From: Actinomadura pelletieri DSM 43383
GTDB lineage: Bacteria; Actinomycetota; Actinomycetes; Streptosporangiales; Streptosporangiaceae
NCBI RefSeq assembly: GCF_003634705.1
Contig: NZ_RBWU01000006.1
Coordinates: 558,001-622,000, forward strand
Reading direction: 5' to 3'
Length of the DNA: 64,000 nucleotides
The stretch's first letter is position 1. Each line of letters starts with the position of its first letter. Of the stretch, positions 32,612 to 39,901 are shown piece by piece. Position numbers and translations under genes: made by a program. The notes beneath the pieces were generated by a model. That model was not told where the DNA came from, made no database searches, and saw only the letters and a list, made by a program, of their open reading frames with translations.

Positions 32612-33553
32612 TTGAAGATTCTCCTCGCCGGAGCGACCGGAGTCGTCGGTCGCCGGCTGATCCCGCTGCTCGTCCAGGCGGGCCACGAGGTCGCAGGGAC
32701 GACACGCCGCACCGAACGCGCCGACCTGCTCCGAGATCTCGGCGCCACCCCGGTCGTTCTGGACGTGCTCGACGCCGACGCCGTGCACGAGGCCGTCGCC
32801 GCCGAACGTCCCGACGCGGTGATCCACCAGCTCACCGATCTCAGCGCCGAGGACTTCGCGGCCAACTCGAACCTGCGGATCAAGGGCACCCGGAACCTTG
32901 TGGACGCCGCGCGGGCCGCGGACGTCGAGACGATGATCGCGCAGAGCATCGCCTGGCTGTACGTTCCGGGCGACGCGCCCGCCGTCGAGACCGACCAACT
33001 GGACGCCTCGCTGCCGCCGTACGAGGGCATCGCGGCGCTGGAGGCCGCGGTCGCCGAGATGCCGCGCGGCGTGGTCCTGCGTTACGGCGCCCTGTACGGG
33101 CCCGGCACGTGGTACGCCGCCGACGGCGCGATCGCCGAGCGGGTCCGCGCGAACACCATGCGCGAGGCGCCGGCGTGGACGTCGTTCGTGCACGCCGACG
33201 ACGCGGCGTCGGCCGCGCTGGCGGCGCTCGACTGGCCCGCCGGGCCGGTCAACATCGTGGACGACGAGCCCGCGACCACCGCCGACTGGCTTCCCGTCTA
33301 CAGCGCGGCCATCGGCGCGCCGACCCCCGGCAACGCCGGCAAGCACGCCGCCACGACCGGCCGCCCGGTGTCGAACGCGAAGGCGCTGAGCCTCGGCTGG
33401 AAGCCGCAGGTCGCGTCCTGGCGCACCGGTTTCTCCCACATGAACGCGGCCACGGAGGCCGTGTCCGAGCCCGGAGCGGACGCCGCCGAAGCGGACGGCG
33501 CCGCGAAGAGGAAGGACGCCGCGAAGGCGAACGGCGCCGCACGGACCCGGTGA
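32612..33553 (+). CDS. NAD(P)-dependent epimerase/dehydratase-like protein
   Basis: The 313-residue atypical SDR starts ILLAGATGVVGRRLIPLL, the Rossmann glycine motif, and has LRYGALYGPGTWYA in the position of the extended-SDR substrate region. The active-site YxxxK is not evident (YEGIAALE takes its place), so catalysis is uncertain. The C-terminus is an Ala/Lys/Asp-rich tail. The start appears to be TTG 32612, seven bases after GGAGGT. Function is unknown. Confidence 0.8.
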   Translation: MKILLAGATGVVGRRLIPLLVQAGHEVAGTTRRTERADLLRDLGATPVVLDVLDADAVHEAVAAERPDAVIHQLTDLSAEDFAANSNLRIKGTRNLVDAARAADVETMIAQSIAWLYVPGDAPAVETDQLDASLPPYEGIAALEAAVAEMPRGVVLRYGALYGPGTWYAADGAIAERVRANTMREAPAWTSFVHADDAASAALAALDWPAGPVNIVDDEPATTADWLPVYSAAIGAPTPGNAGKHAATTGRPVSNAKALSLGWKPQVASWRTGFSHMNAATEAVSEPGADAAEADGAAKRKDAAKANGAARTR

Positions 33554-33591
33554 CCTCCGGACCGATGACGTCCGGCGGAACGTGACAAACG

Positions 33592-34365
33592 TCAGCCGAA
33601 CTGGAACGAGCGCTTGGCGAGCCCGAACCAGTAGCCGTCGATGACGGCCCGTCGCTCCGACGCGTCTCCGGTATGACTTTCCACACCCGCGCCGAGCGCC
33701 ATGAACAGGGGCGCGAAGTGCTCCGTCCGCGGATGGGCGAGGTGCGCCGCCGGGGCCTTGGCGCGGAAGTCGAGGAGGGCATCGATGTCGCCGTCCCGTA
33801 CGGCGGTGTCGGTCCACGCGTCGAACTCCGCCGACCACGCGGGCGGCGCGGCGTCGGCCCCAGCCGGCAACCCGCGCAGGTTGTGCGTCGTGAAACCGCT
33901 CCCGATGATGAGGACGCCCTGGTCACGCAGCGGCGCCAGGCGCCGTCCGACCTCGAAGAGCCGCGCGGGCTCCAGCGTCGGCATGGACATCTGCAACACG
34001 GGGACGTCGGCGTCCGGATACATCTCCACGAGCGGCACGTAGGCGCCGTGGTCGAGGCCGCGCGTCTCGTCCCGCCGGACGCCGGGGATGAGTTTCTCGA
34101 CGTCGTCGGCCAGTTCGGGGGCGCCGGGCGCGTCGTACTTGACGCGGTAGTAGCGCTCGGGGAAACCCCAGAAGTCGTACACGAGCGGTGTGCGGCGGGT
34201 CGCGCTGACGGTCAGCGGCGCCTCCTCCCAGTGCGCCGACACCATCAGGATCGCGGTCGGCCTGGGCAGGTCCGCCGCCCAGCGGGCGAGTTCGTCCGTC
34301 CACACCGGGTCGTCGGCCAGTGGCGGGGCACCGTGGCTGAGGTAGAGCACGGGCATCCGGTCCAT
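33592..34365 (-). CDS. DODA-type extradiol ring-cleavage dioxygenase
   Basis: This 257-residue protein belongs to the class III extradiol dioxygenase family that includes plant 4,5-DOPA dioxygenase and E. coli YgiD. Iron ligands are visible in YLSHGAPP, in GLDHGAYVPLVEMYP and in TEHFAPLFMALGA. Bacterial members act on catecholic substrates. The gene is divergent from a MarR regulator, with TTGA-type inverted repeats between them, so the two form a typical aromatic-sensing pair. Confidence 0.9.
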   Translation of the reverse strand: MDRMPVLYLSHGAPPLADDPVWTDELARWAADLPRPTAILMVSAHWEEAPLTVSATRRTPLVYDFWGFPERYYRVKYDAPGAPELADDVEKLIPGVRRDETRGLDHGAYVPLVEMYPDADVPVLQMSMPTLEPARLFEVGRRLAPLRDQGVLIIGSGFTTHNLRGLPAGADAAPPAWSAEFDAWTDTAVRDGDIDALLDFRAKAPAAHLAHPRTEHFAPLFMALGAGVESHTGDASERRAVIDGYWFGLAKRSFQFG

Positions 34366-34409
34366 GAGTTCCCCCTTTTAGTTCACATTTTAACAATACC
34401 TCCAGATTG

Positions 34410-34437
34410 TTGAAGCTTCAAGTCTTGAGCATTCAAG
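34410..34437. promoter_or_regulatory. MarR operator candidates between the dioxygenase and marR genes
   Basis: TTGAAGCTTCAA (34410-34421) is a perfect 12-bp palindrome, and CTTGA-GCAT-TCAAG (34424-34437) is a second inverted repeat with the same TTGA half-site. Both lie in the 93-bp divergent promoter region, where a MarR protein would control its own gene and the dioxygenase. Confidence 0.6.
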
Positions 34438-34458
34438 CGAATGGGTAGGGTGGGCGAC

Positions 34459-34947
34459 ATGACGGACACGCTCTGGCTCGATGACGACGAACAGGAGACC
34501 TGGCGGGCCTTCCTCTGGACGTCGCGGCTGCTCAACGAGGCCCTCGACCGCCAGCTCCAGCGCGACTCCGGTATGCCGCATGCCTACTACATGATCCTGG
34601 CGATGCTGTCGGAGTCGCCCGGACGCGCCCGCACCATGTCCGAGCTGGCCGAGCTCGTCCACTCGTCCCCGAGCCGGCTCTCCCATGCCGTGAACCGGCT
34701 GGAGTCCGCCGGTTGGGTGCGCCGCAGCAAGCAGGGCACCGACCGCCGCACCACCATCGCCGAACTCACCGACGAGGGCTTCGACGTCCTCGCCAAGGCC
34801 GCCCCCGGCCATGTCACCGAGGTCAGACGCCACCTGTTCGACCCGCTCACCCGCGAACAGATGCTGGAGTTCCGCGCGGCCCTGCACGCCCTACTAGGCT
34901 CCCTAGACCCCAACCACGACGCCCCCTGCGCCCGCGGTGAGGGCTAA
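34459..34947 (+). CDS. MarR-family transcriptional regulator
   Basis: The 162-residue protein has the MarR winged helix (MSELAELVHSSPSRLSHAVNRLESAGWVRR) and the wing DRRTTIAELTDEG. ATG 34459, preceded by GGGTGGG, is preferred over ATG 34441. It is divergent from the DODA dioxygenase and probably represses it until a phenolic ligand binds. It ends 9 bp before the second 160-bp repeat pair. Confidence 0.87.
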   Translation: MTDTLWLDDDEQETWRAFLWTSRLLNEALDRQLQRDSGMPHAYYMILAMLSESPGRARTMSELAELVHSSPSRLSHAVNRLESAGWVRRSKQGTDRRTTIAELTDEGFDVLAKAAPGHVTEVRRHLFDPLTREQMLEFRAALHALLGSLDPNHDAPCARGEG

Positions 34948-34955
34948 GCGCGTTT

Positions 34956-35266
34956 ATTGCAGGCTCGGCCCACTCCGCTCGCCTTGCGGCTCGCTGCGTG
35001 ACCGTTCCTGGGGCGAACGCGGCATCGCTTCGCGATCCGCCGGGTTTCGCTCGCCTTCGGCTTCGTTGCACCGGGCGGGTCACGCGTTCGCGTGCGGGCT
35101 GAGGCCGCTGTGTTGATTGCAGGCCCGGCCCACTTCGCTCGCCTGGGTTCGCTGCGTGACCGTTCCTGGGGCGAACGCGGCATCGCTTCGCGATCCGCCC
35201 GGTTGCGCTTGCCTTCGGCTTCGCTGCACCGGGCGGGTCACGCGTTCGCGTGCGGGCTGAGGCCCG
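34956..35266. repeat. Tandem pair of a 160-bp structured repeat (locus B)
   Basis: Two copies begin at 34956 and 35116, again with a 160-bp period; the second is a few bases shorter near 35146. They share the core GACCGTTCCTGGGGCGAACG and the following CGGCATCGCTTCGCGATCCG with locus A at 26948-27267. As in locus A the pair lies exactly between two convergent genes. Confidence 0.88.
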
Positions 35267-35278
35267 TTGGAACCCGTT

Positions 35279-36385
35279 CTAGGTGAACGTCACCCGGTGT
35301 GTTCTGGCCTCTGGGTGGGCGGTGGTGAGGAGGCGTAGGCCCTCCTCCTCCAGGGCGGTTCGCTCCCGCGTCGGGACAGGGGCGAACGGGTCGATCAGCA
35401 ACGTCGCCTCCCCGCGCTTCTTCTCGATCTTCCACATGCCGTGGACGAAGCCGTCCACGAGGAACGTCGCCCGGATGATGCCGTTGACCGTGAAGATCCG
35501 TTTGCGGTGCTCCTCGGTGATGATCCGGGCCCGGTCGGCATGGGAGAGCAGCAGGTTGTCGAAGTCGGGGACGAACCGCACCGGCGCCGGAGTGTCCGGA
35601 TCGGGCCGCGGCGCCTCGGGCAGGTCGTACAGCGTGCGGCCGTTCTCGTCCCGGAACACGAGCAGTTTCGGCGAGAGCCGCTCCAGGACGGCGCCGAGCC
35701 GTGTCAGGCCCGACCACTGCTGGACGTCCTGGACGCTCGCCGGGCCGAACGCGCCCAGGTAGCGCAGCACGAAATCGTCCACGGACGGCTCCGGTGCCGC
35801 GGGTTCGTCCAGCCACGCGTCGAGCGTCGTGTGGCGGGCCATGCCCGTCGCACCCCAGATGCCGCGCGGCGGAACCTGGACGAGCGGCAGGCTGAGACGG
35901 ACGGCCCAGGTCAGCAGCGCCGCGTCCTCGTCCGGCCACCGCTCGGCCAGCAGCGCCCGCAGTTCCTTGTCGGTGCGCGGCTCGTCCTCCAGCAGCCGCC
36001 GCGCCTCGGCGACGACCGTTTCGAGGTCGATGCCGTCCAGTTCGGCGGCGCGGGTCTGTAGGTGGCCGTCTCTGACCGGTCGCGACAGTGACCGCAGCGC
36101 GCGGGCGTCGCGGGCGCTGACCAGGTGAAGCGTGCCGCGCATCACCACGATCCGCAGCGCGCGCCGCTCGGTCATCAGCGTGGCGACCTCGTCGAACGCG
36201 AAGTCGGCGAGACGGCTCCACAGCCCGATGTACGGCGGGTTCGGCGCCTGCGACTGCATGCCGACGAGATGCTCGATCGCGTCCAGCGCGGGCATCGGGC
36301 GCCGTTCCAGCAGCATCTGCCGCGCCAGCAGCGCGCGGTTCAGTGCCCGCCGCTCCATCACCGGGGCCTGCGGATCAGCCGTCAT
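35279..36385 (-). CDS. Winged-helix (HTH_42) protein, AlkZ/YcaQ-like DNA glycosylase family
   Basis: This 368-residue protein belongs to the HTH_42 superfamily, which contains the DNA glycosylases AlkZ (azinomycin resistance) and YcaQ. The family active-site motif QxQ/QxD is present as Gln44-Ser-Gln46 in LVGMQSQAPNPPY. RIVVMRGTLHLVSARDARAL and the C-terminal VDGFVHGMWKIEKKRGEATL are family blocks. AlkZ-like enzymes excise bulky or cross-linked bases. Its start overlaps the upstream tetR stop by 11 bp, so they form an operon. Glycosylase activity is inferred from the motif. Confidence 0.8.
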   Translation of the reverse strand: MTADPQAPVMERRALNRALLARQMLLERRPMPALDAIEHLVGMQSQAPNPPYIGLWSRLADFAFDEVATLMTERRALRIVVMRGTLHLVSARDARALRSLSRPVRDGHLQTRAAELDGIDLETVVAEARRLLEDEPRTDKELRALLAERWPDEDAALLTWAVRLSLPLVQVPPRGIWGATGMARHTTLDAWLDEPAAPEPSVDDFVLRYLGAFGPASVQDVQQWSGLTRLGAVLERLSPKLLVFRDENGRTLYDLPEAPRPDPDTPAPVRFVPDFDNLLLSHADRARIITEEHRKRIFTVNGIIRATFLVDGFVHGMWKIEKKRGEATLLIDPFAPVPTRERTALEEEGLRLLTTAHPEARTHRVTFT

Positions 36386-37013
36386 AGCGACTCCGAAGCT
36401 CCTGCCACGTGGGAGGAGGGCCCGGAAGCTCCTCCTTGTCCGTCAGGTGGAGGGCGTCCAGCATCAGGGTCAGATAGCGGTGCTGCACCCGGTTCATGCG
36501 TTCGTCGTCGCCGATGCGGATGGCGTGCAGGTACTCCAGGATCACCGAGATGTCGCCGACCTCGATCCCGGGACGCAGCGCGCCCGCCTCCCGGGTGCGC
36601 TCCAGCAGCCGTGCCGTCGCGCGATGGATCTCCCGCCCCTTGTGGCTCATCGCCTCGGTGACCTCGAACTCGGACGCCAGCCGCATGGTCAGCGAACCGG
36701 CGCCGATGTCGAGACAGCGCCGCATGAACCCGGCGAAGACCTCCCAGGCGTCGCCGTCGTCGTTCACGGCGGCCTCGACCTCGGCGAGGTAGCGGTCCAT
36801 CCCCTCGTCGGCGAGCTTCTGGAGCAGGTCCTCCTTGCTCTTGTACCTGCGGTACAGCGCGCTGATCCCCACCCCGGCGTGCTCGGCGACCGCCGAGATC
36901 GGCGCACCCGGGTCGGCGGTGAAGACCGCCCGCGCCGCCTCCCGGATCAGCTCGTCGTTGCGTGCCGCCTGCGCCTTACGCCCGCTCATGGGTGCCCGTC
37001 TGGTGGTCTCCAT
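36375..37013 (-). CDS. TetR-family transcriptional regulator
   Basis: The protein of about 212 residues has a TetR N-terminal domain (AISAVAEH-type helix: PISAVAEHAGVGISALYRRYKSKEDLL) and a helical ligand domain. Three in-frame ATGs (37022, 37013, 36989) are possible; the first lies inside the likely -10 (TACTAT), so the second or third is more plausible. The inverted repeat 37030-37047 lies in its promoter. It overlaps the AlkZ-like gene by 11 bp and should control it. Confidence 0.85.
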   Translation of the reverse strand: METTRRAPMSGRKAQAARNDELIREAARAVFTADPGAPISAVAEHAGVGISALYRRYKSKEDLLQKLADEGMDRYLAEVEAAVNDDGDAWEVFAGFMRRCLDIGAGSLTMRLASEFEVTEAMSHKGREIHRATARLLERTREAGALRPGIEVGDISVILEYLHAIRIGDDERMNRVQHRYLTLMLDALHLTDKEELPGPPPTWQELRSRYDG

Positions 37014-37029
37014 GCCCCTCATAGTAGAG

Positions 37030-37047
37030 GAACGTATAATTCCGTTC
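37030..37047 (-). promoter_or_regulatory. Operator candidate in the tetR promoter
   Basis: GAACG (37030-37034) and CGTTC (37043-37047) flank TATAATTC. On the minus strand TAGAAC and TACTAT sit 17 bp apart on either side, as -35 and -10 of the tetR gene, with the dyad in the spacer. This is the usual autoregulatory layout for TetR. Confidence 0.5.
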
Positions 37048-37086
37048 TACCACTACGACCTCCTCCGTCGAGCGGGGGATGTGGTG

Positions 37087-37121
37087 CTCGGCGGGCTCGC
37101 GCGGTCGGCGAGCCCGCCGAG
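37087..37121 (-). terminator. 14-bp stem terminator after the beta-helix gene
   Basis: CTCGGCGGGCTCGC (37087-37100) pairs perfectly with GCGAGCCCGCCGAG (37108-37121) around a 7-base loop. It lies between the end of the beta-helix gene (37179) and the tetR promoter, so it probably prevents read-through into tetR. Confidence 0.68.
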
Positions 37122-37178
37122 ATCGATCGCTGTCCGGCCCTCACGTCGGAGGCGCCGTCGAAGCGGTTGGACGCGACG

Positions 37179-37886
37179 TCAGATCTTCTTGTTGCCGCCG
37201 CCGTTCTTGATGCTCGCCTTCTTGCAGTTGTTCCAGGTCAGCGGGCCGGCTTTGCCGCCGCCCTTGCCGCCCCACTTGATCATCGCGAGCTTCTTGTTCG
37301 CGTAGCTGTTCCCGTACTTGTTGTTCTTGAAAACGTTACCGGTGCCGCACTTCTCCGAGCCGATCGGCGCGAGTTGTCCCCACTCGCTGATGGCGCCGAA
37401 CTTTCCGGATCGGGTGATCGTGTTTTTGTCCACGGTGTTGTTGCTGCTGCGGTCGCGAAGACGCACCGCGTCACCGGTGATGTAGGAGAATTTGTTGCCG
37501 GTGATGCGGCTGTTCGTGGTCCGGTACATGTAGACGCCGTGCATGTGACCGACGTTGCTGAGTTTCGTGAACGTGTTGCCCTTGATGGTGATGCCGGTGG
37601 ACTCCTTCACGTGCACCCCGGCGTAGCCCTTGGACCCCTTGAGGTTCTTGAAGACGTTCCCGGAGATGGTGATGTTCGAGGAGTTGCGGATCAGAATGCC
37701 GTTCTGGCCCTTCGAGAAGGTCTTGCCCTTAATGGTCTTTCCAGACTGGTTGTAGACGCAGAGGTTGTACACGCCCTTGTCGGCCCCCTGGCAGGCGTAT
37801 GCCGCCGCCTCCGCCGCCGCGGGTACGCCGATCAGGATTCCCCCGGCCATGGCGACGACCGTTGTCGATACAAGCATCTTGCGCAT
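37179..37886 (-). CDS. Secreted right-handed beta-helix protein
   Basis: The 235-residue protein starts at ATG 37886 (MRKMLVSTTVVAMAGGILIG), giving a Sec signal peptide cleaved near AEAAA. The mature part consists of short repeats such as GILIRNSSNITISGNVFKNL, GVHVKESTGITIKGNTFTKL and GVYMYRTTNSRITGNKFSYI, typical of NosD/pectate-lyase-like parallel beta-helices. It is rich in Lys and Asn, with lower G+C than its neighbours. No lyase active-site residues can be assigned. A surface or polysaccharide-binding role is possible. Longer upstream frames to 38093 are not needed. Confidence 0.8.
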   Translation of the reverse strand: MRKMLVSTTVVAMAGGILIGVPAAAEAAAYACQGADKGVYNLCVYNQSGKTIKGKTFSKGQNGILIRNSSNITISGNVFKNLKGSKGYAGVHVKESTGITIKGNTFTKLSNVGHMHGVYMYRTTNSRITGNKFSYITGDAVRLRDRSSNNTVDKNTITRSGKFGAISEWGQLAPIGSEKCGTGNVFKNNKYGNSYANKKLAMIKWGGKGGGKAGPLTWNNCKKASIKNGGGNKKI

Positions 37887-38093
37887 GTCAGACCAACCCC
37901 GTAGTTGGAGGGAACATTGCGCTGAGACTGTAGCGCATCCGCGAGTGCGCAAAAGTCCGAGAGTGGCTTCGATGTGCGGCAACTGCGCGCATGGCGGGAA
38001 CTCGTAAGCCATTTGTAAGATGACCAAGGCGGCAACCATTCTCGCGCTCCGTGACGGCCGCGCTCGGGCCCATATCGGGGATTCGCCATTCAC

Positions 38094-39113
38094 CTAGGAG
38101 GCCATGGCCGTTCTGACCTCCGTCAAAGTGCGCTCCGCGATCACGCGCGCACGCTCGTTGCCCTCGGCGAGGACGCGGCGAAGGTGCGTCCGGTCGGCGG
38201 CGAGTTCGGCGCGGCGGGCGCGGATCGGACGCAGAAACTCGTTGACGGAATCGGTGACGACCTTCTTGAGCGTGGCGGAGCCGCCGTCACCGATCTCGGC
38301 GGCGACGTCGTGTGGGTCGCGGTCCTGGCAGAGGGCGGCGAGCAGCACGAGATTGGACACCTGCGGGCGCGTGTCGGGCGCGTAGGCGATATTCCGGTCG
38401 TTGTCGGTCACCGCACGTCTGATCAGCCGGGCGGTCTCGTCGGGTCCGGCGGACAGGGCGATGGCGTTGCCCCGGCTCTTGCTCATCTTCTGGCCGTCCG
38501 TCCCGAGGAGGCTCGGCGCGGCGGACAGCAGCGCGTCCGGGACGGGGAAGACCGCCCCGTAGCGGTCGTTGAAGCGCCGCGCGATCGTTCGGGTGATCTC
38601 CTGGTGCGGAAGCTGGTCGCGGCCCACGGGCACGAGGTTCGCCTTGCAGAACAAGATGTCGGCGGCCTGGTGGACGGGATAGGTGAACATCAGCCCGCTG
38701 ACCGACGCCTGCCGCGACGCGGCGATCTCGTCCTTGACCGTGGGGTTGCGACTCAGCTCCGAAACCGAAACCAGGGAGAGGAACGGCAGCATGAGCTGGT
38801 TCAACGCCGGTACGGCGCTGTGCTGGAAGATCGTCGCCGTGGACGGGTCGATGCCGACGGCGAGATGGTCGGCGACGAGCCCCTCGACATGCTCGGTCAG
38901 CCGGTCGGCGACGTCCCGGTCGGTCAGCACCTGGTAGTCGGCGACCAGCACGAACAGTTCCACGCCCGCGGCTTGGAGCCGCACCCGGTTCGCGAGGGTG
39001 CCGAAGTAGTGGCCGAGATGGAGCGGGCCGGTGGGGCGGTCGCCGGTCAGAATCCGGAACGCGCCGGGCGCGGCGGCGAGGCGTGCCTCAAGGTCGGTGG
39101 CGGTGGTCTCCAT
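38094..39113 (-). CDS. trpS: Tryptophanyl-tRNA synthetase under Trp attenuation
   Basis: This 339-residue class I synthetase has the HIGH-type motif GPLHLGHYFGTL, the tryptophan-pocket segments typical of bacterial TrpRS, and GTDGQKMSKSRGNAI. ATG 39113 is preceded by GAGGAGAGAAG. The leader at 39169-39272 contains a Trp-rich leader peptide and mutually exclusive hairpins, so expression should rise when charged tRNA-Trp is scarce. Streptomyces coelicolor has two TrpRS genes, of which the inducible, indolmycin-resistant TrpRS1 is reported to be controlled by such attenuation; this gene may be the counterpart. Whether it is the only trpS in the genome cannot be seen here. Confidence 0.93.
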   Translation of the reverse strand: METTATDLEARLAAAPGAFRILTGDRPTGPLHLGHYFGTLANRVRLQAAGVELFVLVADYQVLTDRDVADRLTEHVEGLVADHLAVGIDPSTATIFQHSAVPALNQLMLPFLSLVSVSELSRNPTVKDEIAASRQASVSGLMFTYPVHQAADILFCKANLVPVGRDQLPHQEITRTIARRFNDRYGAVFPVPDALLSAAPSLLGTDGQKMSKSRGNAIALSAGPDETARLIRRAVTDNDRNIAYAPDTRPQVSNLVLLAALCQDRDPHDVAAEIGDGGSATLKKVVTDSVNEFLRPIRARRAELAADRTHLRRVLAEGNERARVIAERTLTEVRTAMAS

Positions 39114-39168
39114 GATCTTCTCTCCTCGTGGTCTCCCGGCCGTTCCGCCGGGGCCCGCCCGTGTCACC

Positions 39169-39200
39169 GAGAAGAGAAAGGGCCGTCCGGCGGACGGCCC
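39169..39200 (-). terminator. Attenuator terminator upstream of trpS
   Basis: On the minus strand GGGCCGTCC-GCC-GGACGGCCC (39200-39180) forms a 9-bp stem with a 3-base loop, followed directly by the pyrimidine run TTTCTCTTCTC (39179-39169). It is a canonical intrinsic terminator 56 bp before the trpS ATG. Confidence 0.85.
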
Positions 39201-39227
39201 GATGGGTGTGCGTGAAGGTCGGCCGTC

Positions 39228-39266
39228 CTAGGACGGCCACCAGCCCTGACACACGGTGTGCTTCAC
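39228..39266 (-). CDS. trpS leader peptide with tandem Trp codons
   Basis: A 12-codon frame from GTG 39266 reads M-K-H-T-V-C-Q-G-W-W-P-S-stop. GGAGG precedes this GTG with almost no spacing, so initiation may instead be at GTG 39254 (M-C-Q-G-W-W-P-S), about 13 bases from the GGAGG. Either choice keeps the adjacent TGG TGG codons and the TAG stop in the loop of the first hairpin. The product is regulatory in cis. Confidence 0.75.
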   Translation of the reverse strand: MKHTVCQGWWPS

Positions 39267-39340
39267 CCCTCCAGGGTAGACCACGCAATGCGACTGCTCG
39301 TAGATAATCCAGGACGGAACCAACTGGGTAGTCTTGACAT

Positions 39341-39829
39341 ATGACCTCGATGGCCCCTTCCCGTACGAGCCCCGACCTGTCGTTCCTTCTCGACCGCACC
39401 GGTTTCGTGCTGCGAAGCCGTATGACGGCGGCGCTCGCCGAGATCGGGCTGACGCCGCGCATGCACTGCGTCCTCGTGCACGCCCTGGAGGAAGAGCGCA
39501 CCCAAATCCAGCTCGCCGAGATAGGCGACATGGACAAGACGACGATGGTCGTCACGGTGGACGCCCTGGAGAAGGCCGGTCTCGCCGAGCGCCGCCCGTC
39601 GTCCACGGACCGGCGTGCCCGGGTCATCGCGGTCACCGAGGAGGGCGCGCGGGTCGCGGCACGGAGCCAGGAGATCGTGGACGGCGTTCACGAGGCCGCC
39701 CTCGGCTCGCTTCCGGAGGCCGATCGGGAGGTGTTCCTGCGCGCGCTGAACGCCTTGGTCGCCGGGCATCTGGCCGTTCCGTCCGAGAGTCCGCAGCCGG
39801 TGCGGCGGCCGCGCCAGCGCGCCAAGTAG
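39341..39829 (+). CDS. MarR-family transcriptional regulator
   Basis: The 162-residue protein has a MarR winged helix (IQLAEIGDMDKTTMVVTVDALEKAGLAER) and the wing DRRARVIAVTEEG. It starts at ATG 39341 or 39350 and lies 72 bp before a DHA2 drug exporter in the same direction, a standard repressor-pump pair. GTAACGAAACTATCTGCTAC between the two genes has weak dyad symmetry and may be its operator. It is divergent from the trpS leader. Confidence 0.86.
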   Translation: MTSMAPSRTSPDLSFLLDRTGFVLRSRMTAALAEIGLTPRMHCVLVHALEEERTQIQLAEIGDMDKTTMVVTVDALEKAGLAERRPSSTDRRARVIAVTEEGARVAARSQEIVDGVHEAALGSLPEADREVFLRALNALVAGHLAVPSESPQPVRRPRQRAK

Positions 39830-39901
39830 GTCCAACAAGGATCGTCTGTAACGAAACTATCTGCTACGGTCTCTCCTGTGTTCTCGAACCAGGAGTTGGC
39901 C

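Larger units (their letters stand above)
39169..39272 (-). promoter_or_regulatory. Ribosome-mediated Trp attenuator of trpS
   Basis: Four segments appear in transcript order on the minus strand: 1 GGCCGTCC (39238-39231), 2 GGACGGCC (39228-39221), 3 GGGCCGTCC (39200-39192), 4 GGACGGCCC (39188-39180). Pairing 1:2 and 3:4 gives a pause hairpin and a terminator; 2:3 gives the antiterminator. The two Trp codons of the leader peptide (39242-39237) abut and overlap segment 1, so a ribosome stalled there frees segment 2 to pair with 3. Confidence 0.85.

Noticed and set aside
26948..35266. CRISPR array as an explanation for the repeats
   Set aside because: Units are 160 bp, directly adjacent and only paired, with no spacers and no cas genes.
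36132..37904. Plus-strand open frame of 590 codons
   Set aside because: It is antisense to tetR and the beta-helix gene, which both have clear family motifs.
39169..39300. T-box riboswitch upstream of trpS
   Set aside because: No T-box consensus or specifier loop is seen, and the leader peptide with alternative hairpins gives a complete explanation.
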